From contig OX442427.1 of assembly GCA_949361645.1 (NCBI GenBank), positions 334,501 through 398,500 on the forward strand: a DNA stretch of 64,000 nt, read 5' to 3'. The position numbers and the translations under genes were made by a program. This DNA is from Spongilla lacustris. Lineage: Eukaryota; Porifera; Demospongiae; Spongillida; Spongillidae. A model generated the notes under the pieces. That model was not told the origin of the DNA and did no database searches. It worked only from the letters and a program-made list of their open reading frames with translations. Positions 50,601 through 59,300 of this stretch are shown here, piece by piece (within the stretch, counting starts at the first letter, position 1; every line of letters starts with the position of its first letter).

Positions 50601-51933
50601 AAGAGCCTTCGTACATCAGACAACAAATCATCACTGCTCCACTTCCTCACGGCAACTGTGGAACGAAAGTTTCCCCCAGCACTTAACTTCCACAATGACA
50701 TTCCAGCCGTGAGCAAAGCAGCTAGAGGTGATTCCCCTACTTACTGACACAAAGGAGCCTCCCTCATCTCCCCTTTACTCCTCCCTTCCTCACCTCCCCT
50801 TTACTCCTCCCTTCCTCACCTCCCTTTACTCCTCCCTCCCTCACCTCCCCTTCACTCTTTTATTCTGTGCAGTGTCTGGTCAAACCTTAGAAGACGAGAT
50901 TGCAGATTTGAGTGAGAAGCTCGACGTAAGTCACCACAGGCTATAGTTGTGAGATACCATTAGCCCCTCCCACAATAGGTCACGCAAAGGGCTGTCAGTG
51001 CAGTACGTGCAAGTGTTGAGGACAGGTTACCAGAGGACAGGTTTGAAGAAGTGATGAGTGTATCCTCAACTAGATGAGGCCACCTGTGGGCTGGGAACTA
51101 GACACTTGAACTACTAGCCACCTGTGGGCTGGGAACTGGCCATATATGGTCTGGGAACTAGCCACCTATGGGCTGGGAACTAGTCACCTGTGGGCTGGGA
51201 ACTAGCTAGGGGAGGGGTCATACGTTGCTACTGTCCTGACAATAAGGTAGACATTTGTGTCAGAAGCAGAGGAGGAGATGACCAAGTTAGTGAGGCTTCA
51301 CCAGCAGATGAAGCATGAGTACCAGAGAGCTGCAAGGTTCTTTGGTGAAGACCCATCAAAAATAAGAATTGATGAATTTTATGGAGCGTTTGCTGGGTTT
51401 GTCACGGATTTTGGGGTGAGACTTTATTACAAAGGTCCTTCTTTCTTAACTGTGAACTATTTCCTCTCTGATGAATCAATCTACCACCTTGTACAGGCTG
51501 CTTTGAAAGAAATCAGAAGTGCCAGAGAGCAAGAGTTGCAAAAAGAAAAGAGAATGAAAGAGCAAGAGGTATGAGCTGATGTTTGTAAATGAGATAGATG
51601 TAGGCTACCTGAAGTGTCATATGTTGTTGTATGTCTTGATAGGAGCGCTCCAAAAGGAGGACATTTCGTCTTAGCACCTCTCAAATTCTCACTCCTTTGA
51701 AGCACCAACCAGAGGAGCCAAAGAATGATACCAAACTGTTCCCTGATGCTGAAAGGAAGACCACAACTGAACCTGAGATGTGTAGTGACAAGGAACAGTT
51801 GAAATGGCAGTCTGGTGGAAGCTACAATGCAAGCAATGACTCTATTGGTGACCTTGGAGAACAAGGGAGGTTCCCCCTGCAAGACCAACTCGCAAACAGT
51901 GGGCTGGAATTTGATGGGGAAACTGACTTCTGA
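43638..51933 (+). CDS. GRID2IP: Delphilin-type PDZ-formin (GRID2IP homologue)
   Basis: Twenty-five exons: 43638-44201, 44364-44518, 44756-44845, 45736-45891, 46285-46459, 46890-46960, 47034-47176, 47442-47540, 47850-48002, 48347-48412, 48550-48615, 48672-48952, 49008-49080, 49274-49336, 49571-49698, 49755-49823, 49904-49990, 50324-50392, 50457-50543, 50598-50727, 50873-50925, 50979-51059, 51251-51415, 51497-51568, 51643-51933. Phases agree; 1128 residues (human long delphilin about 1211). Domains: PDZ1 about 6-80, PDZ2 about 84-160, harmonin-N-like 1 about 189-265, PDZ3 about 271-345, harmonin-N-like 2 about 381-450, FH1 about 600-645, FH2 about 653-1032 (NWDKLSSTEGTIW, SKKAYNLSILLGHLK, AIGNYMNAGHKRVGSAQGF). 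The repeated PDZ/harmonin-N order is specific to delphilin. PDZ2 is extra. FH2 should nucleate or elongate actin; PDZ domains should tether it to membrane partners. The C-terminus TDF fits a class I PDZ ligand. Confidence 0.95.
44577..44650. repeat. (AC)n microsatellite
   Basis: About 37 uninterrupted AC units in delphilin intron 2, starting about 60 bp after the donor of exon 44364-44518. Confidence 0.98.
45205..45540. repeat. 30-bp minisatellite (GGGAAGGAAGGAGAAGTGAC)
   Basis: Eleven near-identical 30-bp units in the delphilin intron between exons 44756-44845 and 45736-45891. The unit is a multiple of three, so it gives a spurious open frame. Confidence 0.97.
45890..46270. repeat. Two arrays derived from the delphilin intron start
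   Basis: Units of GTCACATGAGGAGTAGCTTGG (45900-46020) followed by units of GGTCACATGACAGGGATGTC (46095-46265). The first array begins at the donor of exon 45736-45891 and carries a second copy of the exon end: TGATGTCAGGTACAGTAGG recurs at about 45928. Confidence 0.9.
46490..46745. repeat. GGGAGGGGCCATGATG array
   Basis: About 15 units of roughly 16-17 bp (GGGAGTGGCCATGATGTG variants) in the delphilin intron after exon 46285-46459. Confidence 0.95.
47185..47400. repeat. 21-23-bp array (GTATGGGGAAGAGGGTAACA)
   Basis: About eight imperfect units in the delphilin intron between exons 47034-47176 and 47442-47540. Confidence 0.92.
47605..47849. repeat. 24-bp minisatellite built on a 3' splice site
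   Basis: About ten units of TATTAATTAAGGAGCCCCTC type. Each has a branch-point-like TTAAT and a CCCCTCCCTCT pyrimidine tract, and the last unit (CCCCTCTCTCTAG) forms the acceptor of delphilin exon 47850-48002. Confidence 0.93.
48172..48335. repeat. CA-rich array, two 60-bp copies
   Basis: CA repeats with ATGCACACACAC and TTACACACACATGACACATG interruptions; a block of about 65 bp occurs twice (48205-48265 and 48269-48330), just upstream of delphilin exon 48347-48412. Confidence 0.92.
48755..48856 (+). repeat. Perfect 51-bp coding duplication in FH1
   Basis: Two identical 51-bp units (48755-48805 and 48806-48856) each encode 17 residues beginning PFVPMFGPDGVPIP, adding a second polyproline block to the delphilin FH1 region. 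Confidence 0.97.
49990..50310. repeat. 26-29-bp minisatellite (TATTGGGTCCCCCCATCTCC)
   Basis: About eleven units filling the delphilin intron between exons 49904-49990 and 50324-50392; the array begins at the donor itself (CCAGTGGGTCTCCCCATC). Confidence 0.95.
50755..50862. repeat. Pyrimidine-rich 26-bp array (CCTTTACTCCTCCCTTCCTC)
   Basis: About four units between delphilin exons 50598-50727 and 50873-50925, adjoining the acceptor. Confidence 0.92.
51080..51215. repeat. Short array (GGGCTGGGAACTAGCCACCT)
   Basis: Five to six imperfect units in the delphilin intron between exons 50979-51059 and 51251-51415. Confidence 0.9.
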
Positions 51934-52374
51934 CCTTCCACAAGTGCAAATTTTTTATCACAGCAGTTTGACATAAAAGACAAGTCACCACACATATGCA
52001 CATTACACTCACATATGCATAGTACTCTAAGAATGGGAAGGATCAATTGCCATTAATTCACACTGGAAGTGCATGGCCAAACGTACTACTTATGGTAGGC
52101 AAAAGCACAGGAATGGGGAATGTGTAGCTAAAACAGAGCAGGTTTACCTTTCTCCAGAGCCACCTCTGCTGGTCTGCAATACCAATCTGTGAATTCCAAG
52201 GGTGTACTGAGAGGAGAGGAGTGATTGCCAGCCCTACACATACACCAGTCATACACCCATACATGTACACCAGTCTACACACACACACCTTAGTCCTATG
52301 TACTCCGTTTTGGAGCTACTAACATCATGTGGTGAGCTTGAGAAGCATCAAGAACTGTGTAATAATCAGCTCAC
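51934..52374. other. 3' flank of delphilin
   Basis: No gene or repeat recognised; presumably 3' UTR and the gap to the next transcription unit. No AATAAA seen close to the stop. Confidence 0.5.
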
Positions 52375-52619
52375 GTGCCACACAGTAACGCATGCGCAGC
52401 AACTGACACTTTGCATCGTGTTAATTTTTCATTTGCCGCTTCGTTGCTACTCTTCTTGTCCAACGGAAGTGACTTCTGTAGCGGTGGACACCCAGATGGA
52501 GAGTGTGACGGAGCCTCGCTTGCACAGGCAACAGCGGTGGCACCAGGGAACACTGGGCCCGGAACACCTTACCAAGAATTCAGTTCCAGCATCGATATCA
52601 CTGCCTGTTACAAAAAAGG
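52375..52619 (+). other. Candidate first exon of the gene at the right edge
   Basis: Two open frames end at the same potential donor (AAAAAAG|GTTAGC, 52619/52620). One begins at an ATG (52496) and reaches the donor in phase 0. The other lacks an ATG but contains a hydrophobic stretch (FSFAASLLLFL) and reaches it in phase 1. Only the second joins in phase to the exon at 62949 to give a type II membrane N-terminus like a Golgi sulfotransferase; it would then need an earlier exon. Unproven. Confidence 0.3.
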
Positions 52620-52913
52620 TTAGCGATGGGGATGCGTAATAATGGAGCAGTCGACTTTCGCGCTGTATCACTATGTCATTGTTTAGGTGTGCGGATAGTT
52701 GGGTTAATTTGTTTAGGGGCAGTTAATCTGGCAGCAACTGCGGCTGCATTTGCCAGTTCGCTTACAACGTCGGTTGACCCCACTTGCTTGGTAATGTTAA
52801 GTGTTCTCATCTAGTACAAACGTCGTCATTTAAAGCTGGACGTCTGCTCACTAATTGCATGTAATGTTTCGTACTCGTCACTGTTGACGACTTTCTTGGC
52901 CGATAATGAGATT

Positions 52914-53585
52914 AAATACACGTGCACTAGTCCCCAGACTTATGCTTTTGTCAAGTCCACAAACCCCTTTTTCAGATTTTAAATATTTTACGTTGTCTGC
53001 ATATCTTGCAGGCTTCTTCACTTGTCTGTAGATACCTCATCTGTTCTTCTTCAGCGTTGCACATGCATATAACGTTCTCCAATGTTCGCTCTTGCTTGTG
53101 TAGCAGTCGCTCTTTTTTACCTTGTCTGATGCTATCTTGCACAAGATCCTGTCTCATATATCAGTTGTTTAAGTGCTCTTGCTAGCGCTATTGAACTTTA
53201 TGTCTGAATCATGACATTCTGTTTCGGTTTGCAATGGTCTTCAAACTTTTGAAATAGGACGTCTTGTCTTTCGCTTATCTAAAGGCCATCGCATTGTATA
53301 CGTCTCGGCCTGCACCTCCAATTACATTCAGGAGTATGGAACACTTCCTTTTCTGTCTTGTTGGTAAGACTGAGACTGAGGTATAGTTCCATCGTTTGCC
53401 TTCAGCGTTTTCATCTCTCTGCTAATGGAGAAGTCTGTTCAGTGGGTGGTTTGAAATGTTCAATTTTGAAAAGAACCACTCTGACAATGTTCTTGCAGAT
53501 TAGATGGGATAACTACAGAGCACAATCACGCATTTCTAGCTCACAAAAATACATGTGCACTAGTCCACAGACCTATGCTTATGTC
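52914..53585. repeat. 40-bp direct repeat pair around a 0.6-kb segment
   Basis: The segment AAATACACGTGCACTAGTCC and what follows (52914-52955) recurs with few changes at 53546-53585. Between them, 52972-53157 on the minus strand is open for 61 codons and is rich in K, R, E and Q; it matches no family I recognise. This may be an unclassified element. Confidence 0.45.
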
Positions 53586-54188
53586 CATCGTCATAAAATT
53601 TAGGATTTGACATCATTTAGATTAGATATCCCCCTTGCACTTATGGCCTATTGGTATAAATTTTATTGTAATTTTGTAAGCACTGCCCTTGTGCTCAAGA
53701 ATCATGTAAGCCAGTCCATGTTGTGCTTTTTGTACCATTTAAAGAAATAATTACACTACCTGCATCTCTTATTCAGCTGTCAGTTTAATACCTATGCTTG
53801 AAATGTTCGTGAAAAGATTCAAAAGATGGTGTAGAGTGGGGTTCTACTTGTAAAATATGCAGCTCTGTCAGAGAGAGGGTTTTTTTTTTTGCAAGATCAC
53901 ATGACAATGCAAAATTGGGTCATGTTATTGCACTTCTGGTCAAGGAAGGCAAACCCCATTTTTGGATGCAATGATGGCTCCCAGCACAGCAGTAGACGTG
54001 TACCAATGGCTTAGAGGTGTGCTTCACCAGGCTCATCAATGATGGACGTGTAACTTGTCCCAAAGGGGGTCTACAAAGGAAACACTTCACATGGGCACAT
54101 CAAAAGCAGCAGAAGGGTAAGGCCTTAGTAAGCTGTTTGGGGAGGCAGAGTTGGGTAGAAAAATTTTAGACAACATATTGCAAACTAC
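53586..54188. other. Intergenic or intronic, no gene seen
   Basis: No ORF or repeat recognised. Probably part of the transposon-rich interval. Confidence 0.4.
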
Positions 54189-54490
54189 TTAGCAGGTTGC
54201 CCCATATCTCTCCCACTGCATAACCTCATCAATGTAACTTGGTAGCTGATGGCTGTGAACTCGTTTCATGGTCTTGAATCGCTTATTCACTCCATTCCAG
54301 TAACTACTGGTATTCTGTGTGTGAACCCCTGTAGTCCAGAACACACCATGGTTCACTGTCTTGTGCTTGAATAATTGGTAGCAATGTTGCTACATCCCAC
54401 CATCTGGATGATGCGTAGGGACAGTGTTTTAGATGTGTCCGCCATACCAAAAACCCAATGCTCGTAATCTGCTCACCTTCTGTGATACTG
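54189..54490 (-). pseudogene. ISXO2-like transposase, C-terminal remnant
   Basis: Minus-strand reading WVFGMADTSKT, then after a frameshift DVATLLPIIQ, then HKTVNHGVFWTTGVHTQNTS and YWNGVNKRFKTMKRVHSHQL ... YIDEVMQWERYG before a stop. These are the ordered C-terminal blocks of the ISXO2-like transposase family found in many invertebrate genomes. At least one frameshift, and the N-terminal part is not found. Confidence 0.75.
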
Positions 54491-55005
54491 AATGAAATTA
54501 CATATATGCATATAATTATCAGAGTGACCTTAGGCTTATGTTTGGAAAGCGACTGTGGTTAATAGTACACCACTACAGCTAACAAAGCATCGGCTTCGTC
54601 ATTGCAATGGAGGAGTTGATTCCTCATTCTATTCTTGCGTAAATGATTGACTTAAGTATATATTTAAGTATTATATAGGAAAAGTGGGATGTGTTAAATA
54701 TAAATTGCAGGTGCATAGCAGAGCTGTAGATAGCCCCGTATATGTGGTGATAACATGCAAGTGATTTTGATTAACGTTAGCTGCTTCAATAGTTACAGCA
54801 ACTTTCTCAACGTTTTTATTCTGTAGGCTAGTATCTCTCAGTTGTGAATAAAGCTATACTTGAAATGGACCACACTTCAGCACAATCATTGGATGTTGTG
54901 TAGATCTCTCTACCTCCCTCTTATCAAAAATATCTTTACCATGTTAGTAACACCATCTTTGGATATGTAGCATTTAATTATCAATTCAGCCATAACCTGC
55001 TTTGA

Positions 55006-55165
55006 TTAAAAGTAGTCTTGTATCATTCGCTTGCATGCACTCCACATAGCTTCAACTCGTTGCATATGCATGCCTATTACTGGGTCTATAAAATTAAGAG
55101 AGTTGTATGACATAGACTGGTCATTGCTATAAGGCAGCCAATCTTTCCAGAAATTTCTTCAGTAA
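55006..55165 (-). pseudogene. Second ISXO2-like transposase remnant
   Basis: Minus-strand reading NDQSMSYNSLNFIDPVIGMH followed by MQRVEAMWSACKRM and a stop, the HSxNFVDPxTGxHTQxVExxW block of the same family. It differs from the first remnant, so it is a different copy. Confidence 0.65.
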
Positions 55166-55249
55166 TAATTGTAGGTTTCAGATAAACCCTTCCTTTTGTC
55201 TGTCAAATGAGCCAGATGGTTTCTCATATCGGCATAATGGTTTATGAGT

Positions 55250-55840
55250 TGAATGATGTTTAACAACTCTGTACGTGCCGCCTCAGCCACATCCAGCCAC
55301 GTGCTGCCTCAGCTACATCCAGCCACCTTTGCCTCCTGGCCTTGTATGGTGCAGAATTCACGCATTCTTCTTGCCTTTTCTCCGAGTATTATAATGCCCA
55401 CAAATATTGTGTTACAAGGTGACCTGCTGCAAAAAACTATCATTGTGGGTGTAGAAATTCGCCACAGTTTCAAAAGCCGTGGCTTCTTCCGTGCAATGGG
55501 CCAGTATGTTTCTGGCTTCTATGTAGGTGTATACTGTGGTCATCAAATCCCGTGTGTTCAGCGGCTGAACCTGATGCCATCCATTGGCGTTGCAGTAGTT
55601 TCTTATAAGGCGCGCCTTTTCTCCAATTAGGATCAATGTCACGAAGCCTACGTACATATCCATCTTTGCACAGCATTAAATTTCTAACTGCAGCACTTTG
55701 GATGATAGCCTCAATAAAATTTGACAAATCTCTAGCTTGGCAGAGTTGTAGCCATCTTTCGTATTGACCTGGATAATTGCGCACTAGCCTTGCCCGTCCT
55801 CCGAGTATGAGGAATATTTTTCCTATTGCCGCCACTATAT
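55250..55840 (-). other. Coding-like segment with internal duplication, family unknown
   Basis: Minus-strand frames contain two related blocks, LILGGRARLVRNYPGQYERW ... QARDLSNFIEAI and LILIGEKARLIRNYCNANGW ... NTRDLMTTVYTYIEARNI, with a third shorter trace (LGEKARRMREFC) near 55385. Each block is about 45-60 residues and they lie in different frames, as for separate exons or a frameshifted repeat gene. I do not recognise the family. A degenerate copy of 55568-55680 recurs at 56118-56210, next to the BEL element. Confidence 0.4.
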
Positions 55841-56230
55841 AGTGATATGCTAGACAGGTATCCCACCCTCGTCGTCACTGTGGAATCCTAAGCTACGCGA
55901 TGGCAGTGGATTTTCCAAACTGCATACACCTACGAACACGCTACACAATTCTTCCCAAAAAAACACACACACCACACCCTCACTGTTAATTATTAACTAT
56001 TGTTCACGATATCTGTCCACAAGAGCATTTGCAGATTATAACAATCTCACACCTGGACTCTTGTCATTCCAATACTAACTACGATGTTATCGTCGACGTT
56101 GAAAAGCGCAATTAAATGAACCTGATGCCATCCATCTGCGTTGCAGATGCTTCTTATTAGGCGCTAGGATTAGTGCCATCTTTGCACAACATTACAGTAG
56201 GTGGCTATTTAAAGATAAAACGGCGGTGAA
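55841..56230. other. Gap between the unknown repeat gene and the BEL/Pao element
   Basis: Holds the degenerate second copy (56118-56210) of part of the preceding segment, including the common stretch GAACCTGATGCCATCCAT. Nothing else recognised. Confidence 0.45.
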
Positions 56231-56338
56231 TGTACGACAATTCGCCTTATATCTAATGAGAGCAAACTCGGACTAGCTAGATTCAGCGTGTCAATCACGT
56301 GAGATATTACAATCAGTTATGTAACACAATATCGCACA
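56231..56338 (-). repeat. 3' LTR of the BEL/Pao element
   Basis: Nearly identical to the 5' LTR except for a gap of about 36 bp after AGATTCAGCGTGTC and a couple of substitutions. Confidence 0.92.
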
Positions 56339-56381
56339 CTCCCCATCTTGACTAGTGAGAACTAGTCAACAAACTATCAGT

Positions 56382-59300
56382 TCAATTTGACTTCATCCAC
56401 TCTGTAATCTTCTGCCTTGCTCTTTGTGCAGATGCCCTCGCTGGCCGCACCTTCTTTTCTTCCTGTACCTCCTTTTCATCTTGGCCCTTTTGATGAGACA
56501 GCCTCAACTTGACATCTTCTGCAACACTTACATCATCGACATTCACTTCAAGAGGAAAAAGGTGTTGGACAGGACGCTTTAAAACTGTAAAACCATTTCC
56601 ACTCCGGACACGAACCTTTGCGCCCCTCACAACTCCATCCGATCCCTTGAGCAAACCTTCAACCTTTGCCAACTTCCAAAATATTCGGGGGTGGTCCTCA
56701 TCATATACCAGAACGACGTCTCCAACAGACACAGGTTCATGAGGTGTAGTAGGCTTCTGTGCGTAGCGATGCATCTCCCTCAGCTCCACTAAATACTCCC
56801 ATTTCCAGCGCTTCCAGAAATGGTCCAACATGACTGTGAGGTGTTTCATCCGTCTGGTAAGTACTTCTGGGGTATGGGATGCATGGTAGTCAGGGTCATC
56901 CTCTGAGTCCTGTGGATCAGGTAGACTGATTAACCTACGACCAGTTAGCAGGTGGGATGGAGTTAGTGGCTCTTCAAGGTCTTCCGATGTCACATATGTC
57001 AGTGGCCGTGAATTTAGGATGGCTTCGACCTCTACCAGAACAGTCTGAAGTTCCTCATAAGAGAGCCTTGTGGTTCCAATGATTTTCTTCAAGCAACGCT
57101 TGGTTGACTTCACCAGTCTTTCAAAAAATCCTCCCCACCATGGCGCTTTTTCAAGATTGAAGTTCCACTTAACACGTACACCAGCAAAGAACTCTTCAAT
57201 TTCTGGACAGTTCAGAATCTCAGCAATGACCTTGTCAGCAGCCTTGAATGTTTTGCTGTTGTCAGAGATAATCACTCGAGGGATTCCCCTCCTGGCCACA
57301 AACCACTTGAAGCATCGAATGAATGCTTCGGTGGTCATATCCACAACTAGGTCCAAGTGTAGCGCTCGGGTGGCACAACAAGTAAACAGACAGATCCACA
57401 CTTTGTCTTCTGTACCCCTTAGGTACAGAGGTCCTGCATAATCCAAACCTGTGAACGCAAATGGTGGTGACTGAGTAACCCGAAACTCCGGCAGAGGGGG
57501 TGGTAGTGATGATGCATAAGGCTTTCCATCGATCTTCTTACAGACCACGCATTTGTGAAGTAATTTCTTCACAACACTTCTTCCCTTTACAATCCAAAAT
57601 CGACTACGAAGTTCAGTGAGGGTCTCCTTTACACCTCCATGTAGCACCTTCTCATGGCTCTGCCGTATCACCAGCATGGTGAAATGATGACTGGAAGGTA
57701 GAAGGATAGGGTGCTTCGCACATACATCCAGGTCGGCATTCCTCAACCTGCCTCCACACCGCCAAATCTCATTGTCACAGTACAACCCAAACTGAGTCTT
57801 CCACACTTGAAACTTCGCATCTTTATATAGTACAGCTTGTGATGACTTGATCCAGAATTCTTCAGCATCAGAGACGTCCTTCGATGATAAACCTGCAGAT
57901 ACTGACCCTCTGACCTTGAGAACTGCGATGAACTTAAGCACATAAGCAGTCACTCTCAACAATCTTCCAAGCGAACTAAATCGTTGACACTGGATAACGG
58001 TGCCAATCTCTCCACCAACCAACAACACATGTTGAGCACTTTTCGTCATCTCCAATATGCACTCGTCCGGCATCAACTCTTCGTCACAACAAGAAGCCTG
58101 GACTGGACTGGAAAGCCAACTTGGTCCACTGAACCACACTGACTTGTTCAACAGTTCCGGTAGACTGATACCTCTGGAAGGCAGATCCGCTGGGTTATCA
58201 TGTCCTGAACAGTGTTTCCAACGCTGAGCTGGTACTAGGGTTCGGATTTCGTTGACTCGGTTCTGGACAAATTGTCTCCATTCCTGACTTTCACCTTCTT
58301 TAATGCCTAAGGTCTCCAGATCCCAGAACTTCTTCAGCCTTTGATCCAAGTCGCAGTCATGGCACTGAAGAACAGAAGTTTCCAACTTGAGAGCATGAGC
58401 TGAGATAAGGTTCGTACTAGTTTCTCCACACGTTATTCCTGGTACAGGTCCTGAGAGTACCCATCCCAACACAGTCTCTATAGCAGTAGGTCCAGTCTTG
58501 CCACAACGGACTCTCCCTGTAGCCAACTTCCAGTAGTGATCTGCTCCGATCAAGATGCTAATGGCTAAGCTCTCACTCCTACCACTATCATCTGCAAGGT
58601 TCAGTCCAAATAGGTGAGGGTAGGTATCCCTCGCTAGTGTGATAGGTTGTCCAGCAATGGGTTCACAGATGGACGGCACCACCAGAAAAGGTAAGACCAA
58701 ATCCATTCCAGTTGCAGTCTTGATCGCAAGCTTCACCACATCGCATATCTGAACTTTCTCATGGCAGCCAAATGTTTTCATCACGATTGTTTCTGCTTGT
58801 TCCGTGTGCAATGCAAGATTCTTCCGCACCATATCTGTGACATAGGAGCGCTGACTGCCACTGTCTAGAATTATCCTGACAATTGTTGTGAGTGAAGGTC
58901 GGTTTGGCTGGAACACAGATGCTCTTGCCGTCTGTAGTAGCACTGGAGTCTTCACATCAACATACATGGATAGTACTGGAGCAGATTGTGTCTGGTGTTG
59001 CTGCGGTTGCATCTGCAGTCTAGAATTCTGAGGTTGTTCTGTTGAGGTAGGTGTTGTATTCTGAGCATTTTGGGGCCCAGATCTTTGTGACTTGCATATA
59101 CTTGAATGATGTCTTCCTCCACAATTGTAGCATCCACGAGATGACCGACAGTCTCTGCTGAGGTGTCCCTTCTTCAGGCAGATGAAGCATCTTCCTCCTT
59201 TCAGCAACAGCTGCTTTCTTTTCTCATGATCAGTCACTACTCTGCAGTGGGTAGAGTAGTGAGGTTGGTCGCAGAACGCACACAATGGAGATGATGTGCC

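Noticed and set aside
52626..52814. 62-codon ORF with a hydrophobic stretch as a small membrane protein
   Set aside because: It lies just after a good splice donor (52620), has no supporting context, and is equally explained as intron sequence.
57070..57441. Plus-strand ORFs opposite the BEL polyprotein (56509, 57070, 59924 and others)
   Set aside because: Antisense shadows of the long minus-strand ORF without recognisable domains.
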